64,000 nucleotides of DNA from Deltaproteobacteria bacterium. Lineage in GTDB: Bacteria; Desulfobacterota; Desulfobacteria; Desulfobacterales; UBA5852. The position numbers and the translations under genes were made by a program. The stretch is from the NCBI GenBank assembly GCA_020444045.1, contig JAHLLS010000025.1, forward strand, positions 17,337-81,336, given 5' to 3'. The notes beneath the pieces were generated by a model that was not told where the DNA came from, did not search any database, and was given only the letters and a program-made list of their open reading frames with translations. Below are positions 24,137-33,596 of this stretch, in pieces (the first letter of the stretch is position 1; the number at the start of each line of letters is the position of its first letter).

Positions 24137-25189
24137 TTAGCACCTTAAAGTCCCCTCGTGCGCGTCCCGGATCAGGTGAATATCTTCAGGGGCGATCGTC
24201 AGATAAACCGTCTCGCCTTCGGCCACGGTAGAGCGGCAAATATCACGGCGGCTGTCGATGGCATGAAAGGAGACACCGTCCACGTCGACCGCGATATCCG
24301 CATAGAAGCCGCGGTTTAAAATGTGGCGAAGCCGGCCGGTTAAGTGGTTGACCGTCGGGGCGTCCTGGGGCTGAAGGCTGATACCCACATTTTCCGGTCG
24401 GATGGCAATCGAGTGAAAAACGCCTCCCGGGTTGCGGCACCGCAGCCGAAGGCCGCCAATTTGCGCCCCATCCCCGTCAATTTCCGCAGAAAATAGATTT
24501 TTCATGCCCACAAAACCTGCCACGAAGGGCGTTTCCGGATGCGCGAAAACCGTCTCCAGCGCGCCGATCTGCTCGATACGCCCGTGGTTCATGATCGCCG
24601 TGCGCTGTGCCAGAAAATGTGCTTCCGCAAAATCATGGGTCACCATCAGCAGGGTAATGCCCGTATCCTGATGCAGGGCTTTGAGCACCCCCCGGATGTC
24701 TTCGCGAAAATTTGGATCCAGGGCGGAAAGCGGTTCGTCCAGCAGCAATACGGAGGGGGCTACCGCCAGCGCTCGCGCCAGCGCCACGCGCTGTTTTTCC
24801 CCCCCGCTCAGGGACCGAATGCGGCGCTTCATGAGGCGCGTCAACCCCAGGCGCTCGACCAAGGGTGTCACGGACGGCAGGGACGCCCGACAGTAACGCT
24901 GGCCGTAAACGATGTTCTCTTCCACGGTCAGGTGGGGAAACAGGGCATGATCCTGATAGACGATGCCGATGCGCCGCCGCTCCGGCGGCTGCCGGGTGAC
25001 ATCGCGACCGTCAATCAGGATACGTCCGGCGGCAATCGGCACGACGCCGATAATGGCTTCCAGCAGAAGGGTTTTACCGGCCCCTGTCGGACCGAGGAGC
25101 GCAAAGGCTTCACCGGCACGCACCTGCAGATTGATGTCCTCCAGCGCAAACCCCGGCAGGACGATAGCAAGATCTTCCACCCGTATCAT
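24137..25189 (-). CDS. tungstate/molybdate ABC transporter ATP-binding protein
   Basis: A 350-aa ABC ATPase. Walker A is GPTGAGKTLL (about residue 34), the signature LSGGEKQRVALARAL (about 135), Walker B VLLLDEPLSALD, and the switch His is in LMVTHDFAEA. Residues about 240-350 form a TOBE-type C-terminal domain. The start overlaps the permease stop by 4 bp. Operon context with a WtpA/ModA-like binding protein suggests tungstate or molybdate import; the ATPase alone would not separate it from sulfate or iron importers. Confidence 0.85.
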   Translation of the reverse strand: MIRVEDLAIVLPGFALEDINLQVRAGEAFALLGPTGAGKTLLLEAIIGVVPIAAGRILIDGRDVTRQPPERRRIGIVYQDHALFPHLTVEENIVYGQRYCRASLPSVTPLVERLGLTRLMKRRIRSLSGGEKQRVALARALAVAPSVLLLDEPLSALDPNFREDIRGVLKALHQDTGITLLMVTHDFAEAHFLAQRTAIMNHGRIEQIGALETVFAHPETPFVAGFVGMKNLFSAEIDGDGAQIGGLRLRCRNPGGVFHSIAIRPENVGISLQPQDAPTVNHLTGRLRHILNRGFYADIAVDVDGVSFHAIDSRRDICRSTVAEGETVYLTIAPEDIHLIRDAHEGTLRC

Positions 25190-26022
25190 GCGATGCCACC
25201 CTTACGGGGTGAGGCCCAGCGCAGCAGCAGAAAAAGCACCAGACAGACCATGATCAGGCCCACGGCCACGGGCTGGGAGTATTTCAGGCCATAGGCGGTG
25301 AACCGTTCGTAGATCATCACCGGTGCGACCATGGGATGATAGGCCACGATCACCACGGCGCCGAATTCGCTCACCGCCCGGGCCATACACATGATCAGCC
25401 CCACCAGCATGCTGCGCCAGGCTAGGGGCAGGGTGATCCGGAAGAAGGTGCTCCAGGGGGAGGCCCCCAGGCTGCGGGAAACGGTCTCCAGGCGCGCGGG
25501 CACGGCCTCGAAACCGGTTTTGACGGCATTGATGTAAAACGGCAACCCCACGAAGGTCAACACGCAGACGATGCCGGTGACCGTCCCCATAATCTGGATG
25601 TTCAGCTGGTCCAGGATCCGCCCGAACCAGTGGTGACGGCCGGCCATGCTCAGAAGGGCAATGCCCACCACCGGATGGGGGATCATAATGGGCAGATCCA
25701 CCACGCTTTCCACCAGCCGTTTGCCGGGAAAGTGCTTACGGGCCATCAGGTAGGCAAAGGGTGTGCCGAAGACGAACGCGATCAGAGCGGCGGTTCCCGA
25801 CGTGTAGAGGCTCATCCCGATGGCGCGGATGACATCGGGATCACTCCAGGTCTCCCGCAGATCTTCCAGTGAGGGCTGGACCACCATTTCCACCAGCGGC
25901 AGCAGGATGAAAGCCATAATGATGGCGCTGGCCGCCAGGGCGATCCCCATAAACGGATCGACCCGGCGGCGGCCCGATCCGGGGGACGGCAAGGGCAACG
26001 CGTCGTCGGTGGTTTTGCTCAT
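25186..26022 (-). CDS. tungstate/molybdate ABC transporter permease
   Basis: A 278-aa inner-membrane permease with about six transmembrane helices. The EAA-type cytoplasmic loop is visible as TVSRSLGASPWSTFFRITLPLAWRS-like sequence near 180-205, which docks the ATPase. The N-terminal 20 residues are polar before the first helix. It is encoded 78 bp after the binding-protein gene and overlaps the ATPase gene. Specificity follows from the binding protein. Confidence 0.86.
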   Translation of the reverse strand: MSKTTDDALPLPSPGSGRRRVDPFMGIALAASAIIMAFILLPLVEMVVQPSLEDLRETWSDPDVIRAIGMSLYTSGTAALIAFVFGTPFAYLMARKHFPGKRLVESVVDLPIMIPHPVVGIALLSMAGRHHWFGRILDQLNIQIMGTVTGIVCVLTFVGLPFYINAVKTGFEAVPARLETVSRSLGASPWSTFFRITLPLAWRSMLVGLIMCMARAVSEFGAVVIVAYHPMVAPVMIYERFTAYGLKYSQPVAVGLIMVCLVLFLLLRWASPRKGGIA

Positions 26023-26100
26023 GTCGAAAATGGATGCGGACGGAAACCGGCAAGCCCGCTGACGCCATGCGAGGCGCGCGGGCTTGCCGGGATGCCGTTA

Positions 26101-27093
26101 TCAGGGATTGACGGTTGCCAGCTTCTGCAGGGAGGCGGGCAGCGTTTTCAGCTCCGCTTCGGACGCCACCCGGCAGGGAATGAAAGGCGGCTGACCCATG
26201 GATTCCAGGACCTTCATGCCGCCCTGCGGATCCAGCAGGTAGGTCATGAAACGCTCCGCGCCCTTGGGATTGGGGCTGTCTTTGACCATGGTGACGCCGT
26301 AGGTGCAGCTCTGACCGGTGCGGGTGATCCAGGTACCCGGCTTCTTCCCGGTAACCTTGACGTTGGCCTGCTTGTAGAAATCGTCATAGGCATAGTTGCC
26401 CAGGTTGATGTGATCGTCCAGCTCCACGAATTTCAATTCGTGCTGAACGGCTACGGAGCGGTACTCCCAGGCATAGTCCATATGGCCGGTCTTGAGCAGC
26501 GACACCAGTTCCACCGACTTGGGCCGCACGTTGGCTTCCGGCCGGTTGGCGATCAGGCGGTCGTAGAGGCCTTTCTGGTTATAAAAAATTTCCGCCAGCT
26601 GAAGGACCATCAGACTGCGGTAGCCGCAGGGGTCCAGATTCGGGTCCGAATGCCCCCAGACCACTTTTTCCCGGGCCAGGATGTCAAACCAGTTGTCCTT
26701 GGTGATCTCGTCGGCAAAGCGGCTCTGGTCCGTATAACAGAGCACCAGCCGGTTGGTGGCAAAGCGGATGTTCCAGTCGGCATACTTGGGCATCAAGGTC
26801 TTTTCGATCACTTTGTAATCCGCCGAGGCCATGATATCGGCGGGTTTGTGGAGTTCGGAGATCATGCGCGCCATCTTGGTGCTGCCCCCGGCCTCACGTT
26901 GGATATCGAGATCCGGATTCTGGGCTTCAAACTCTTTTTCGATCTGCGCCAGGGGCACCGTCAGGCTGCCGGCATGAAAAATAATGACGGCCTCTTTGGC
27001 CACGGTGGTCGCGGCGGCCAGAAAGACCATCAACACGGCTGCCAGTAGGATACGACCCCATCGACATTGTCCCTGATTCATTCTCTTTTCCAT
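26101..27093 (-). CDS. WtpA/ModA-like tungstate/molybdate substrate-binding protein
   Basis: A 330-aa periplasmic binding protein. A signal peptide covers about residues 1-33 (ILLAAVLMVFLAAATTVAK). The mature chain opens EAVIIFHAGSLTVPL and has EAGGSTKMARMI, a GHSDPNLDPCGYRS loop and MDYAWEYRSVAVQH, all characteristic of the WtpA branch that binds tungstate and molybdate. Transport of tungstate would serve tungsten aldehyde oxidoreductases or formate dehydrogenases, common in anaerobes. AGGAGGAATAG before the ATG is formed by the end of the upstream regulator gene. Confidence 0.87.
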   Translation of the reverse strand: MEKRMNQGQCRWGRILLAAVLMVFLAAATTVAKEAVIIFHAGSLTVPLAQIEKEFEAQNPDLDIQREAGGSTKMARMISELHKPADIMASADYKVIEKTLMPKYADWNIRFATNRLVLCYTDQSRFADEITKDNWFDILAREKVVWGHSDPNLDPCGYRSLMVLQLAEIFYNQKGLYDRLIANRPEANVRPKSVELVSLLKTGHMDYAWEYRSVAVQHELKFVELDDHINLGNYAYDDFYKQANVKVTGKKPGTWITRTGQSCTYGVTMVKDSPNPKGAERFMTYLLDPQGGMKVLESMGQPPFIPCRVASEAELKTLPASLQKLATVNP

Positions 27094-28020
27094 CTATTCC
27101 TCCTGTGATCGGTCCTCGTTGGGATACACCATTTTCCCGCTGGAAGCGACATCGTAGCCTTCCAGCGAATCGGCCAGGTGCCGGAATTCATCGTCCGGCA
27201 ACAAGCCCAGAAACAGCTGAACACCGGGGTCGAAAAACCGCTCCTTGGTGATCAGCAAATCATACCGCTCTTCGCGCAGAGGGATAAAATCCAAGCCCAG
27301 CATACCGGCCACGGCCCGGATGCCGGGACCCACGTCGGCCCGGCCGGCCAGCACTTCCAGCCCCACGTCCAGGTGACGGACGACCGTGTGATGGTAGCCC
27401 TCGATCGCCTCTCCGTTGACCTCCGCTTTGGCCAGTTCACGGTCCAGCAGCAGTCGCGTGCCGGTGGTGTTGGGCCGGTTGACGAGGGTAATGCCCGGTT
27501 GGGCCAGATCGGACACCGCGCGGATACCGTGCGGATTGCCACGGGCGACGAGCAGGCCCTGTTCCCGCCGGCAAAAGTTGACTACCGCCGGCAGGCGCTC
27601 CAGCTCCCGATCGGCATAGTCAAAATTATAGTCCCGCTCATCGTCCTGGATCAGGTGACTGGTGGCCATGTGACAAAGGTTGCGACGCAGCGCCCGCAGC
27701 CCCCCCAGACTTCCCAGGTTGCCCAAAACGGCGACATGCTCAGGATAGCGCCGGTTGAACAGGGCCAGTGTCTTTTCCAGCAATGGATCGTTGCTGCCGG
27801 CCACGATCAGAAGTCCTTCGTATGGGGGCAAGTGTCGGGGCGGATCGGGATAGTTGATGGTATTGGCCTCGACCCACTGCTCCACCAGGTGCTTCGGAAA
27901 AAGCCATTTTCCGGTAATTTTGGTTGCCGGAAGACTTTTCTCAGCCACCAGCGTATAGACCATTTTTTCATTGACCCCCAAAAAATGGGCCACTTCTTTG
28001 GTTGATAATAAATTGCGCAT
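27094..28020 (-). CDS. excisionase-type HTH regulator with periplasmic-binding-like domain
   Basis: A 308-aa protein with an N-terminal MerR/excisionase-like helix-turn-helix (LLSTKEVAHFLGVNEKMVYTLVAEKSLPATKITGKWLFPKHLVEQWV, residues 2-49) and a PBP-like domain from about residue 65 to the end (PF12727 type; TLVNRPNTTGTRLLLD, GRADVGPGIRAVAG). Such one-component proteins sense oxyanions and control molybdate/tungstate uptake genes in Desulfovibrio-like bacteria. ATG 28020 is chosen because family similarity starts there and GGAAAGG lies upstream. The stop abuts the ATG of the binding-protein gene, so it is autoregulated if it controls the operon. Confidence 0.83.
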   Translation of the reverse strand: MRNLLSTKEVAHFLGVNEKMVYTLVAEKSLPATKITGKWLFPKHLVEQWVEANTINYPDPPRHLPPYEGLLIVAGSNDPLLEKTLALFNRRYPEHVAVLGNLGSLGGLRALRRNLCHMATSHLIQDDERDYNFDYADRELERLPAVVNFCRREQGLLVARGNPHGIRAVSDLAQPGITLVNRPNTTGTRLLLDRELAKAEVNGEAIEGYHHTVVRHLDVGLEVLAGRADVGPGIRAVAGMLGLDFIPLREERYDLLITKERFFDPGVQLFLGLLPDDEFRHLADSLEGYDVASSGKMVYPNEDRSQEE

Positions 28021-28118
28021 ACCGTTACGCCCTTTCCGCCCGCCGAAATGACCAGGGTCGGCACCCAGCACCATCCAGCGGCACCGGCACATACTGAGAC
28101 ATGTGCCATAAGTTGGGG

Positions 28119-28147
28119 TTTATAGGGTTTTCGTATATCTCTGTCAA
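28119..28147 (-). promoter_or_regulatory. sigma-70 promoter of the tungstate/molybdate operon
   Basis: On the minus strand TTGACA (28147-28142), a 17-bp spacer and TATAAA (28124-28119): a near-consensus promoter giving a leader of about 90 nt before the regulator gene. Confidence 0.62.
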
Positions 28148-28394
28148 TATGATTTTCACCAAAGAATAAAAACACCCAAACCGACCGATAGCAACCCATA
28201 GTTTCCAGTAGGCCGGCCGGTACTGCGTGAGGTTGGGACGATTCGCTGGTGAAACAGAGGGGAAATGGATCGGCCCGGCGCGGGACGGATGGCAGAGGCT
28301 GCCGCCATACATCCGAGGACTTGTCGAACCCCCTATCCGGCGGGAGATGGCGCTTTTCGAAACCCGCCAGGGAAGACAGCCCGCCCCCGACCGT
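28148..28394. other. intergenic region upstream of the tungstate/molybdate operon
   Basis: Apart from the promoter at 28119-28147, this stretch between the regulator promoter and the YihY stop has no supported gene; a short plus-strand frame here overlaps the YihY 3' end and has no family resemblance. Confidence 0.5.
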
Positions 28395-29753
28395 TTAGAG
28401 CTCTTTAAGGTTGCGGTTGCCCGGCGACTGGCGCAGGGACTCACGAAGTTGCGCCAAAGCCCGCGATAAGGCGGAGGCGTCCTCCCCTTCCGGCAGGGGG
28501 AGATCATTCACGCCCCGCGCTTCCAGGGCCTCAAAGATGAAACTGATGGTAAACTGATCCACGTCCCTGGCAGGAACATAGGTGGGCGTCACCGCGTTTT
28601 CGAGCAACACTTCGTTGAGGACACCGCTTTCCACCAGTTCCCCCAACACGCGATGGGTCAAACGCTGGGGCTGGTCCAGTTCAGCGGCAATCGCCGCGGC
28701 CGTCAGCGGTTTTTCACCGGCAACGAATTTGTGAACCACCAGACGGGCAATTTGCAAGGCGATCATTTTGCGGAGCCCAGGGCTGGCCTTTGTGGTATCG
28801 GCTTCAAATTCGTACTCCTGCGCATTTTGCTTGGCAAACGAGATCTCGGCACCGAAAAGAACAATGACCCAGCTGATCTGCAGCCAGGCCAGGAAAAGCG
28901 GCAAGGCAGCGAAACTGCCGTAAATGGCATTATAGCGTGCCGCGCCCACCTGCAGCGCAATATAGAACCCCTGAAACAGCTGATAGCCGGTCCCGGCGAT
29001 CACCCCGGCCGCCAGCCCGGATGTAAATGTGACACGGGTATTGGGCATGATCATATACACCATTGTAAAGAGGACCCAGACAATGACGTACGGAATCAGC
29101 TTGAAGGCCAGTGCGATCAGCGGGCTGAAATAACCGATCACCGCAATTTCCTGCGCGGTCTGCTGGACATGGGTGGTGATGAACACCGTTGCGCTGCTCT
29201 GCATGATGACCAGCAGCGGGCTGATCAGCATGATCGATAGATAATCGCTGAATTTGCGGGCAATGGAACGCGACTGCTGGATGCGCCAGATGCTGTTGAA
29301 GGCGTTTTCGATGTTGCCCAGGACCTTCACCACGGCCCAGAACAACAACAATAGGCCGATGCCGGCGATGATGCCCCCCTTGGTCGTCTCCAGCATGGAT
29401 TGGGCAAATACGACCACTTGCCCGACCACTTCCTCCTGACCCGGAAAGTTTTCGTAAAGCTGCTTCTCCAGCATCTTCTGGAAGCCGAATCCCTTGGCGA
29501 TGCCGAAGGCCATGGCGGCCACCGGCACGATCGAGAGCATGGTGTAAAAGGTCAGCGAAGATGCCCGCAGCATACAGGCGTCTTCCCTGAATCCGCGAAT
29601 GGCCAGCAGCAGGACGCGCAGCATCCGGATGAAGATGCGCTTCCAGGGCGGCATATCGGCCAGGCGCGTCCGCCAGATATCACCGGAAACGAACTGAACC
29701 GTTCCCGACAGGCGGGCCTTGGCAGCTTGGATGACGGGCGACGGATAGGGCAT
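28395..29753 (-). CDS. YihY/BrkB-family membrane protein with C-terminal winged-helix-like domain
   Basis: A 452-aa inner-membrane protein of the YihY/virulence-factor BrkB family (once called RNase BN). Residues about 35-320 hold six predicted membrane helices with family motifs ASSLTFYTMLSIVPVAAMAFG and YGSFAALPLFLAWLQISWVIVLFGAEISFA. Residues about 330-420 resemble a winged helix (LTAAAIAAELDQPQRLTHRVLGELVESGVL). Function of the family is not settled. ATG 29753 is chosen (GAGGA 8 nt upstream); starting at 29825 would place extra hydrophobic residues before it. Confidence 0.85.
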   Translation of the reverse strand: MPYPSPVIQAAKARLSGTVQFVSGDIWRTRLADMPPWKRIFIRMLRVLLLAIRGFREDACMLRASSLTFYTMLSIVPVAAMAFGIAKGFGFQKMLEKQLYENFPGQEEVVGQVVVFAQSMLETTKGGIIAGIGLLLLFWAVVKVLGNIENAFNSIWRIQQSRSIARKFSDYLSIMLISPLLVIMQSSATVFITTHVQQTAQEIAVIGYFSPLIALAFKLIPYVIVWVLFTMVYMIMPNTRVTFTSGLAAGVIAGTGYQLFQGFYIALQVGAARYNAIYGSFAALPLFLAWLQISWVIVLFGAEISFAKQNAQEYEFEADTTKASPGLRKMIALQIARLVVHKFVAGEKPLTAAAIAAELDQPQRLTHRVLGELVESGVLNEVLLENAVTPTYVPARDVDQFTISFIFEALEARGVNDLPLPEGEDASALSRALAQLRESLRQSPGNRNLKEL

Positions 29754-30020
29754 GGTGGAATCCTCGCGTTGGGAGAGGCCGGCGATCAGGGTGGTTGCGG
29801 CAAAGAATAGGTAGCAGAATAGCAATTATCCCCGCGTGGTGCAAGACACACGCCGCCGCAGCCGATGCTTTCCGCTGGAAAACAAGTCGTCGTTGTTCTT
29901 TTCCCAACCGTTTTGGATAACAGGCCGCGGCACGGCCGCACTTGACAAACGCCGCGGATCGCGTGAAATGGTAAAAAGCGTCTGTTGATTGAGCCACGGC
30001 TTGACCATGAAAGGCAAACG

Positions 30021-30743
30021 ATGATGACCCCGCAATCCATCAAAAGTATGACCATTTTAGGAATTCTGCTCTGCGTCGGCCTTCTTGGGCTGGGATTTCA
30101 GCTTGGCCAAAGCGTGCTGGCCGTCAAGACCCTCGATCGCACCGTAACGGTCAAGGGGCTGTCGGAACGCGAGGTGGAGGCCGACACCGCCATCTGGCCC
30201 ATCACCTTCAACGAGGCCGGCAACGACCTCAACGACCTCTTTTCAAGTATTCAGCAAAAGAACACCCTCATTACCGCTTTTCTGACCCGGCAGGGGTTCC
30301 CGATGACGGCTATCTCGGTCGCGCCGCCCGGCATTGTTGATAAGCAGGCCCAGGGTTACAGCGGCTCGGAACGCATCAAGTTCCGTTACGCGGCCCATTC
30401 CACCATCACTGTTTACACGGATGACGTGGCCAGGGTGCGGCAGGCCATGCAGAACCTGGTCGAGCTCGGCAAAGCCGGCATCGCGTTTGCCGGCCCCGGC
30501 TATCAGGCCCAAACCGAATTCCTGTTCACGGGCCTGAACCGCATCAAGCCGGATATGATTCAGGAAGCCACCCGGAATGCCCGGGAAGTCGCCGCGAAAT
30601 TCGCCAAAGATTCCCAGAGCCGCCTGGGCAAAATCAAGCAGGCCCGCCAGGGGCAGTTCTCCATCAGCAATCGGGACAGCAACACGCCCCACATCAAGAA
30701 AGTGCGGGTGGTCTCGACCATCACCTATTATCTTTCGGACTGA
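30021..30743 (+). CDS. SIMPL-domain (DUF541) protein
   Basis: A 240-aa envelope protein. An N-terminal hydrophobic segment (residues about 9-35) is a signal or anchor; the rest is the SIMPL domain (TVTVKGLSEREVEADTAIWPITF ... AREVAAKFAKDSQSRLGKIKQARQG). Role is unknown; relatives occur in periplasm and outer membrane fractions and in some signalling complexes. AAAGG lies before tandem ATGs at 30021 and 30024. Its stop codon abuts the stop of the convergent MscS gene with no base between them. Confidence 0.83.
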   Translation: MMTPQSIKSMTILGILLCVGLLGLGFQLGQSVLAVKTLDRTVTVKGLSEREVEADTAIWPITFNEAGNDLNDLFSSIQQKNTLITAFLTRQGFPMTAISVAPPGIVDKQAQGYSGSERIKFRYAAHSTITVYTDDVARVRQAMQNLVELGKAGIAFAGPGYQAQTEFLFTGLNRIKPDMIQEATRNAREVAAKFAKDSQSRLGKIKQARQGQFSISNRDSNTPHIKKVRVVSTITYYLSD

Positions 30744-32027
30744 TTAACGGTCGGGCGAATCGGGAATTGCCGACGGTGCGAGGGTCTGGCGCAAGGCGGC
30801 GACATCGTCCCCTGTGGGGGTCTGGTATATCCGCAAGTCAAAGGCGGGCAGAATGGCGAGTAAATGGTCGAAAATATCGGCCTGAACCCCTTCGTAGGCC
30901 ACCCAGGCTTTATCCTTGCAAAAGGCATACACCTCCAATGGCAGCCCCTGGGGCGTGGGCGCCAGTTGGCGCACCATCAAGGTCATTTCCTGATTGATCA
31001 TCGGGTGCTGCCGAAGATAAGCCGTCATGTAGGCACGAAAGGTACCGATATTGGTCAGGCGGCGGCGATTGACCGGAGCGCCGTCAACGATCGCCAGGCC
31101 GGCATTGTGGCCCTCGATTTCCTGCTGCTTTGCGGCGATATAGTCAGCAAGATGGCGCATGCCGGCAAAGCGGGTCAGCATGGCATCGCTGCAGAAGCAG
31201 ATCGATCGCATGTCGATATGCAACGCGCGTTTGATACGGCGACCGTCGGCGTCCTGCATGCCACGCCAGTTTTTGAAGGATGTCGTAATCAGGGCGTAGG
31301 TGGGAATCGTCGTGATGGACTTGTCCCAGTTCTGCACTTTCACCGTCGTCAGGGTAATATCGATGACATCGCCGTCCGCGCCGTAACCCGGCATCTCGAT
31401 CCAGTCGCCCTGCTTGAGCATGCGATTGGATATCAGCTGCACACCCGCCACGAATCCCAGAATGGCATCCTTGAACACCAGCATCAGGACAGCGGTCATG
31501 GCCCCCAGACCGCTGAAGAGATAGAGCGGTGTCTTGCCCAGAACGATGGCAATGATCGAGAGCAGCCCGGAGAAATAGAGCACGAGTTTGAAGACCTGGA
31601 CAAAACCGGTGATCGGGATGTCCCGCGAGACGCGAAAGGTCTTGTAGATGTCCAGAAAAGCGTTAAACAGCGCATCGATGACCAGTACGGCCACCGCGAT
31701 GATATAAATGGTGACACCGCTCCGGGCGATACTCTCGGCACGCGCGTAACCCCCGAAAATCAAAGGGATGCTGACATGAACAATAAGGGCCGGCACCAGC
31801 AGCGCCAGGTGGGAGAACACGTTGCGCCCCACCAGGAAATTATCCCAGTGGGTCCGGGTACGCCCGGCCAGGCGCTGCAGCAGGCTGTTGAAGATGCCGC
31901 GGGTGATTTTCAGCGCCACGAGGCACACCAGCAGCACGATGACGGCCGCCGTCAGCCGGACCAGTATTCCGCTGGTTTCCGCCCCGATGTGATAGCGCGC
32001 CAGCCAATCAGTGATGACGTCGGGCAT
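30744..32027 (-). CDS. MscS-family mechanosensitive ion channel (YbdG-like)
   Basis: A 427-aa inner-membrane channel protein. Several helices cover about residues 15-170; the pore-lining helix and beta domain follow (LSGLGAMTAVLMLVFKDAILGFVAGVQL, then MLKQGDWIEMPGYGADGDVIDITLTTVKVQNWDKSITTIPTYAL). The insert between the beta domain and C-terminal part (about 235-400) and the length match E. coli YbdG. It protects against osmotic downshift, which fits a cell that also appears to make sucrose as a solute. ATG 32027 follows GGAAGGAAG. It lies 50 bp after the aminotransferase gene on the same strand. Confidence 0.87.
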   Translation of the reverse strand: MPDVITDWLARYHIGAETSGILVRLTAAVIVLLVCLVALKITRGIFNSLLQRLAGRTRTHWDNFLVGRNVFSHLALLVPALIVHVSIPLIFGGYARAESIARSGVTIYIIAVAVLVIDALFNAFLDIYKTFRVSRDIPITGFVQVFKLVLYFSGLLSIIAIVLGKTPLYLFSGLGAMTAVLMLVFKDAILGFVAGVQLISNRMLKQGDWIEMPGYGADGDVIDITLTTVKVQNWDKSITTIPTYALITTSFKNWRGMQDADGRRIKRALHIDMRSICFCSDAMLTRFAGMRHLADYIAAKQQEIEGHNAGLAIVDGAPVNRRRLTNIGTFRAYMTAYLRQHPMINQEMTLMVRQLAPTPQGLPLEVYAFCKDKAWVAYEGVQADIFDHLLAILPAFDLRIYQTPTGDDVAALRQTLAPSAIPDSPDR

Positions 32028-32077
32028 GGGATTTCTTCCTTCCAACATCAACGTTATTGCCAAGAGACTGCCCCGGG

Positions 32078-33376
32078 TTAAACCAAATGCTCGCCCTGCG
32101 CCATGAAGCGCTGGAACCCTTCCCCATCGTCGCCAGCCGCGGCCAGGCGGCGGACACCTTCCTGCAGGGTCTCCAGATCAGCAGCAATGGAAATCCGCAG
32201 ATAATGGAGACCGTCCGTCCCGATGGCACCGAACGAGCGGCGATCCATCACGGCCACCTGATGATGGTAGAGGGTAAACATCTGGAACAGGGTCGCAGGT
32301 GAGGTCGTTCGTCGGGTTTCCGGTGGCAAATCGTCATAAGCGTCCAACGCCCCGACCCGCTTGCAAACCCCCCCGATATTGGGAAACAGGTAGAACGCGC
32401 CGCCCGGTTTCTGACAGCTGACGCCGTCGATGGCATTCAGCTGCGCGAGAATCGCATCCCGCCGCGCTTCAAAAGTGCGCGCCATTTTGGCCATCCAGGG
32501 CCCCGACTGGGCATTTTCCAGGGCCTCCCGGGCTCCTTCCTGGTTGTAGGGCGGGACACAGGAAAAATAGTTGATGTTCATCGTTTTGAACGCATCGGCT
32601 TCTTCCACGGTCGGCAACACGGCATACCCCACACGCCCCCCGGTCCAGGCAAACGATTTGGAAAACCCGCTGCTGATGATGGTGATCTTCTCCATGCCCG
32701 GCATGGACGCAATGGACAAATGCGGCTGGCCGTCAAACAGGATGTTTTCATAGATTTCATCCGAATAGACCCGCACGTCCGGGGCACATCGGGACTGAAT
32801 GGTGTCGGCCAGGGCGGACAACTGGTCGTGGGTCGCCACCCCGCCGGTGGGGTTGGAGGGAAAGTTGAGAATGATCAGCTTGGTTTTGGGCGAAATAAGC
32901 GCGGCAAGCTGCTCGGGGGCGCAGGTAAAATTCGACTGTTCGTCAAGGTGCAGAGGCACTGGAACCGCGCCGATGTAGCGGATGAAGGATTCGTAGATGG
33001 GGAACCCAGGGCTGGGGTAAATGATCTCATCCCCAGGGTTGCAGTAGATCTGCTGGGTGAAACCGATCGAGGGCTTGCCCCCCGGGAAAACGCAGACGTG
33101 ATCCGCCGTCACCGATAGGCCACGGGTTGAGTTGATCTGGCGCGCAATGGCCTGCCTTAAGGGAAGAATGCCCTTGGGATCGCAATAGTGCGAGTTGTCG
33201 CGGGCCACCTGCCGGCAGATCTCCTCTTTCACCCAGGGCGGTGCGCTGAAGTCCGGCTCCCCCAGGTTCAATTTGATAACGGGCGTACCCCGGGACTCCA
33301 CTGCGACGATGTGCGGCCCGATCTTAAAAGCATTTTCCGTACCGATGCGCCGCATGCGCTCCGCGTAGAGGGGCAT
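32078..33376 (-). CDS. PLP-dependent class I/II aminotransferase
   Basis: A 432-aa fold-type I aminotransferase of the aspartate aminotransferase superfamily. It has LNLGEPDFSAP near residue 38, NFPSNPTGGV near 170, RVYSDEIYENI near 205 and the PLP lysine in SSGFSKSFAWTGGRVGYAV near 240. The C-terminal LRISIAADLETLQEGVRRL holds the substrate carboxylate Arg. Substrate is not readable; aspartate, aromatic and LL-DAP aminotransferases share these marks. AAAAGGAG precedes the ATG. Confidence 0.88.
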   Translation of the reverse strand: MPLYAERMRRIGTENAFKIGPHIVAVESRGTPVIKLNLGEPDFSAPPWVKEEICRQVARDNSHYCDPKGILPLRQAIARQINSTRGLSVTADHVCVFPGGKPSIGFTQQIYCNPGDEIIYPSPGFPIYESFIRYIGAVPVPLHLDEQSNFTCAPEQLAALISPKTKLIILNFPSNPTGGVATHDQLSALADTIQSRCAPDVRVYSDEIYENILFDGQPHLSIASMPGMEKITIISSGFSKSFAWTGGRVGYAVLPTVEEADAFKTMNINYFSCVPPYNQEGAREALENAQSGPWMAKMARTFEARRDAILAQLNAIDGVSCQKPGGAFYLFPNIGGVCKRVGALDAYDDLPPETRRTTSPATLFQMFTLYHHQVAVMDRRSFGAIGTDGLHYLRISIAADLETLQEGVRRLAAAGDDGEGFQRFMAQGEHLV

Positions 33377-33456
33377 GACAGGGTCTCCTTTTCAAATCAG
33401 GTGTTCGATTTTTTCGGTGGTTATGCCACATTCGCGACAGACATTCAAACTGCCTG

Positions 33457-33486
33457 TTGGACTTTTCCGGCCGCTTTCGTTATAGC
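33457..33486 (+). promoter_or_regulatory. candidate promoter of the nfeD-stomatin operon
   Basis: TTGGAC (33457-33462), an 18-bp spacer and TATAGC (33481-33486), about 110 bp upstream of the NfeD-like start. Confidence 0.35.
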
Positions 33487-33596
33487 TTTGTGGCGCATCG
33501 ACCGCTGGTCTGCCTTTCAGTGATCTTCGCCTTGGTCGCGCATGGATGGCAAGGTCATGCCGCGGTTACCGCATCGCTATGAGGAGGGGCCTTTTC

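Noticed and set aside
28227..28469. 80-codon plus-strand frame before the YihY gene
   Set aside because: No similarity, no ribosome site, and it overlaps the coding end of YihY on the other strand.
30741..30746. Abutting stop codons of the SIMPL and MscS genes as an overlap-regulated pair
   Set aside because: Convergent genes in compact genomes often touch; no shared structure or function supports regulation.
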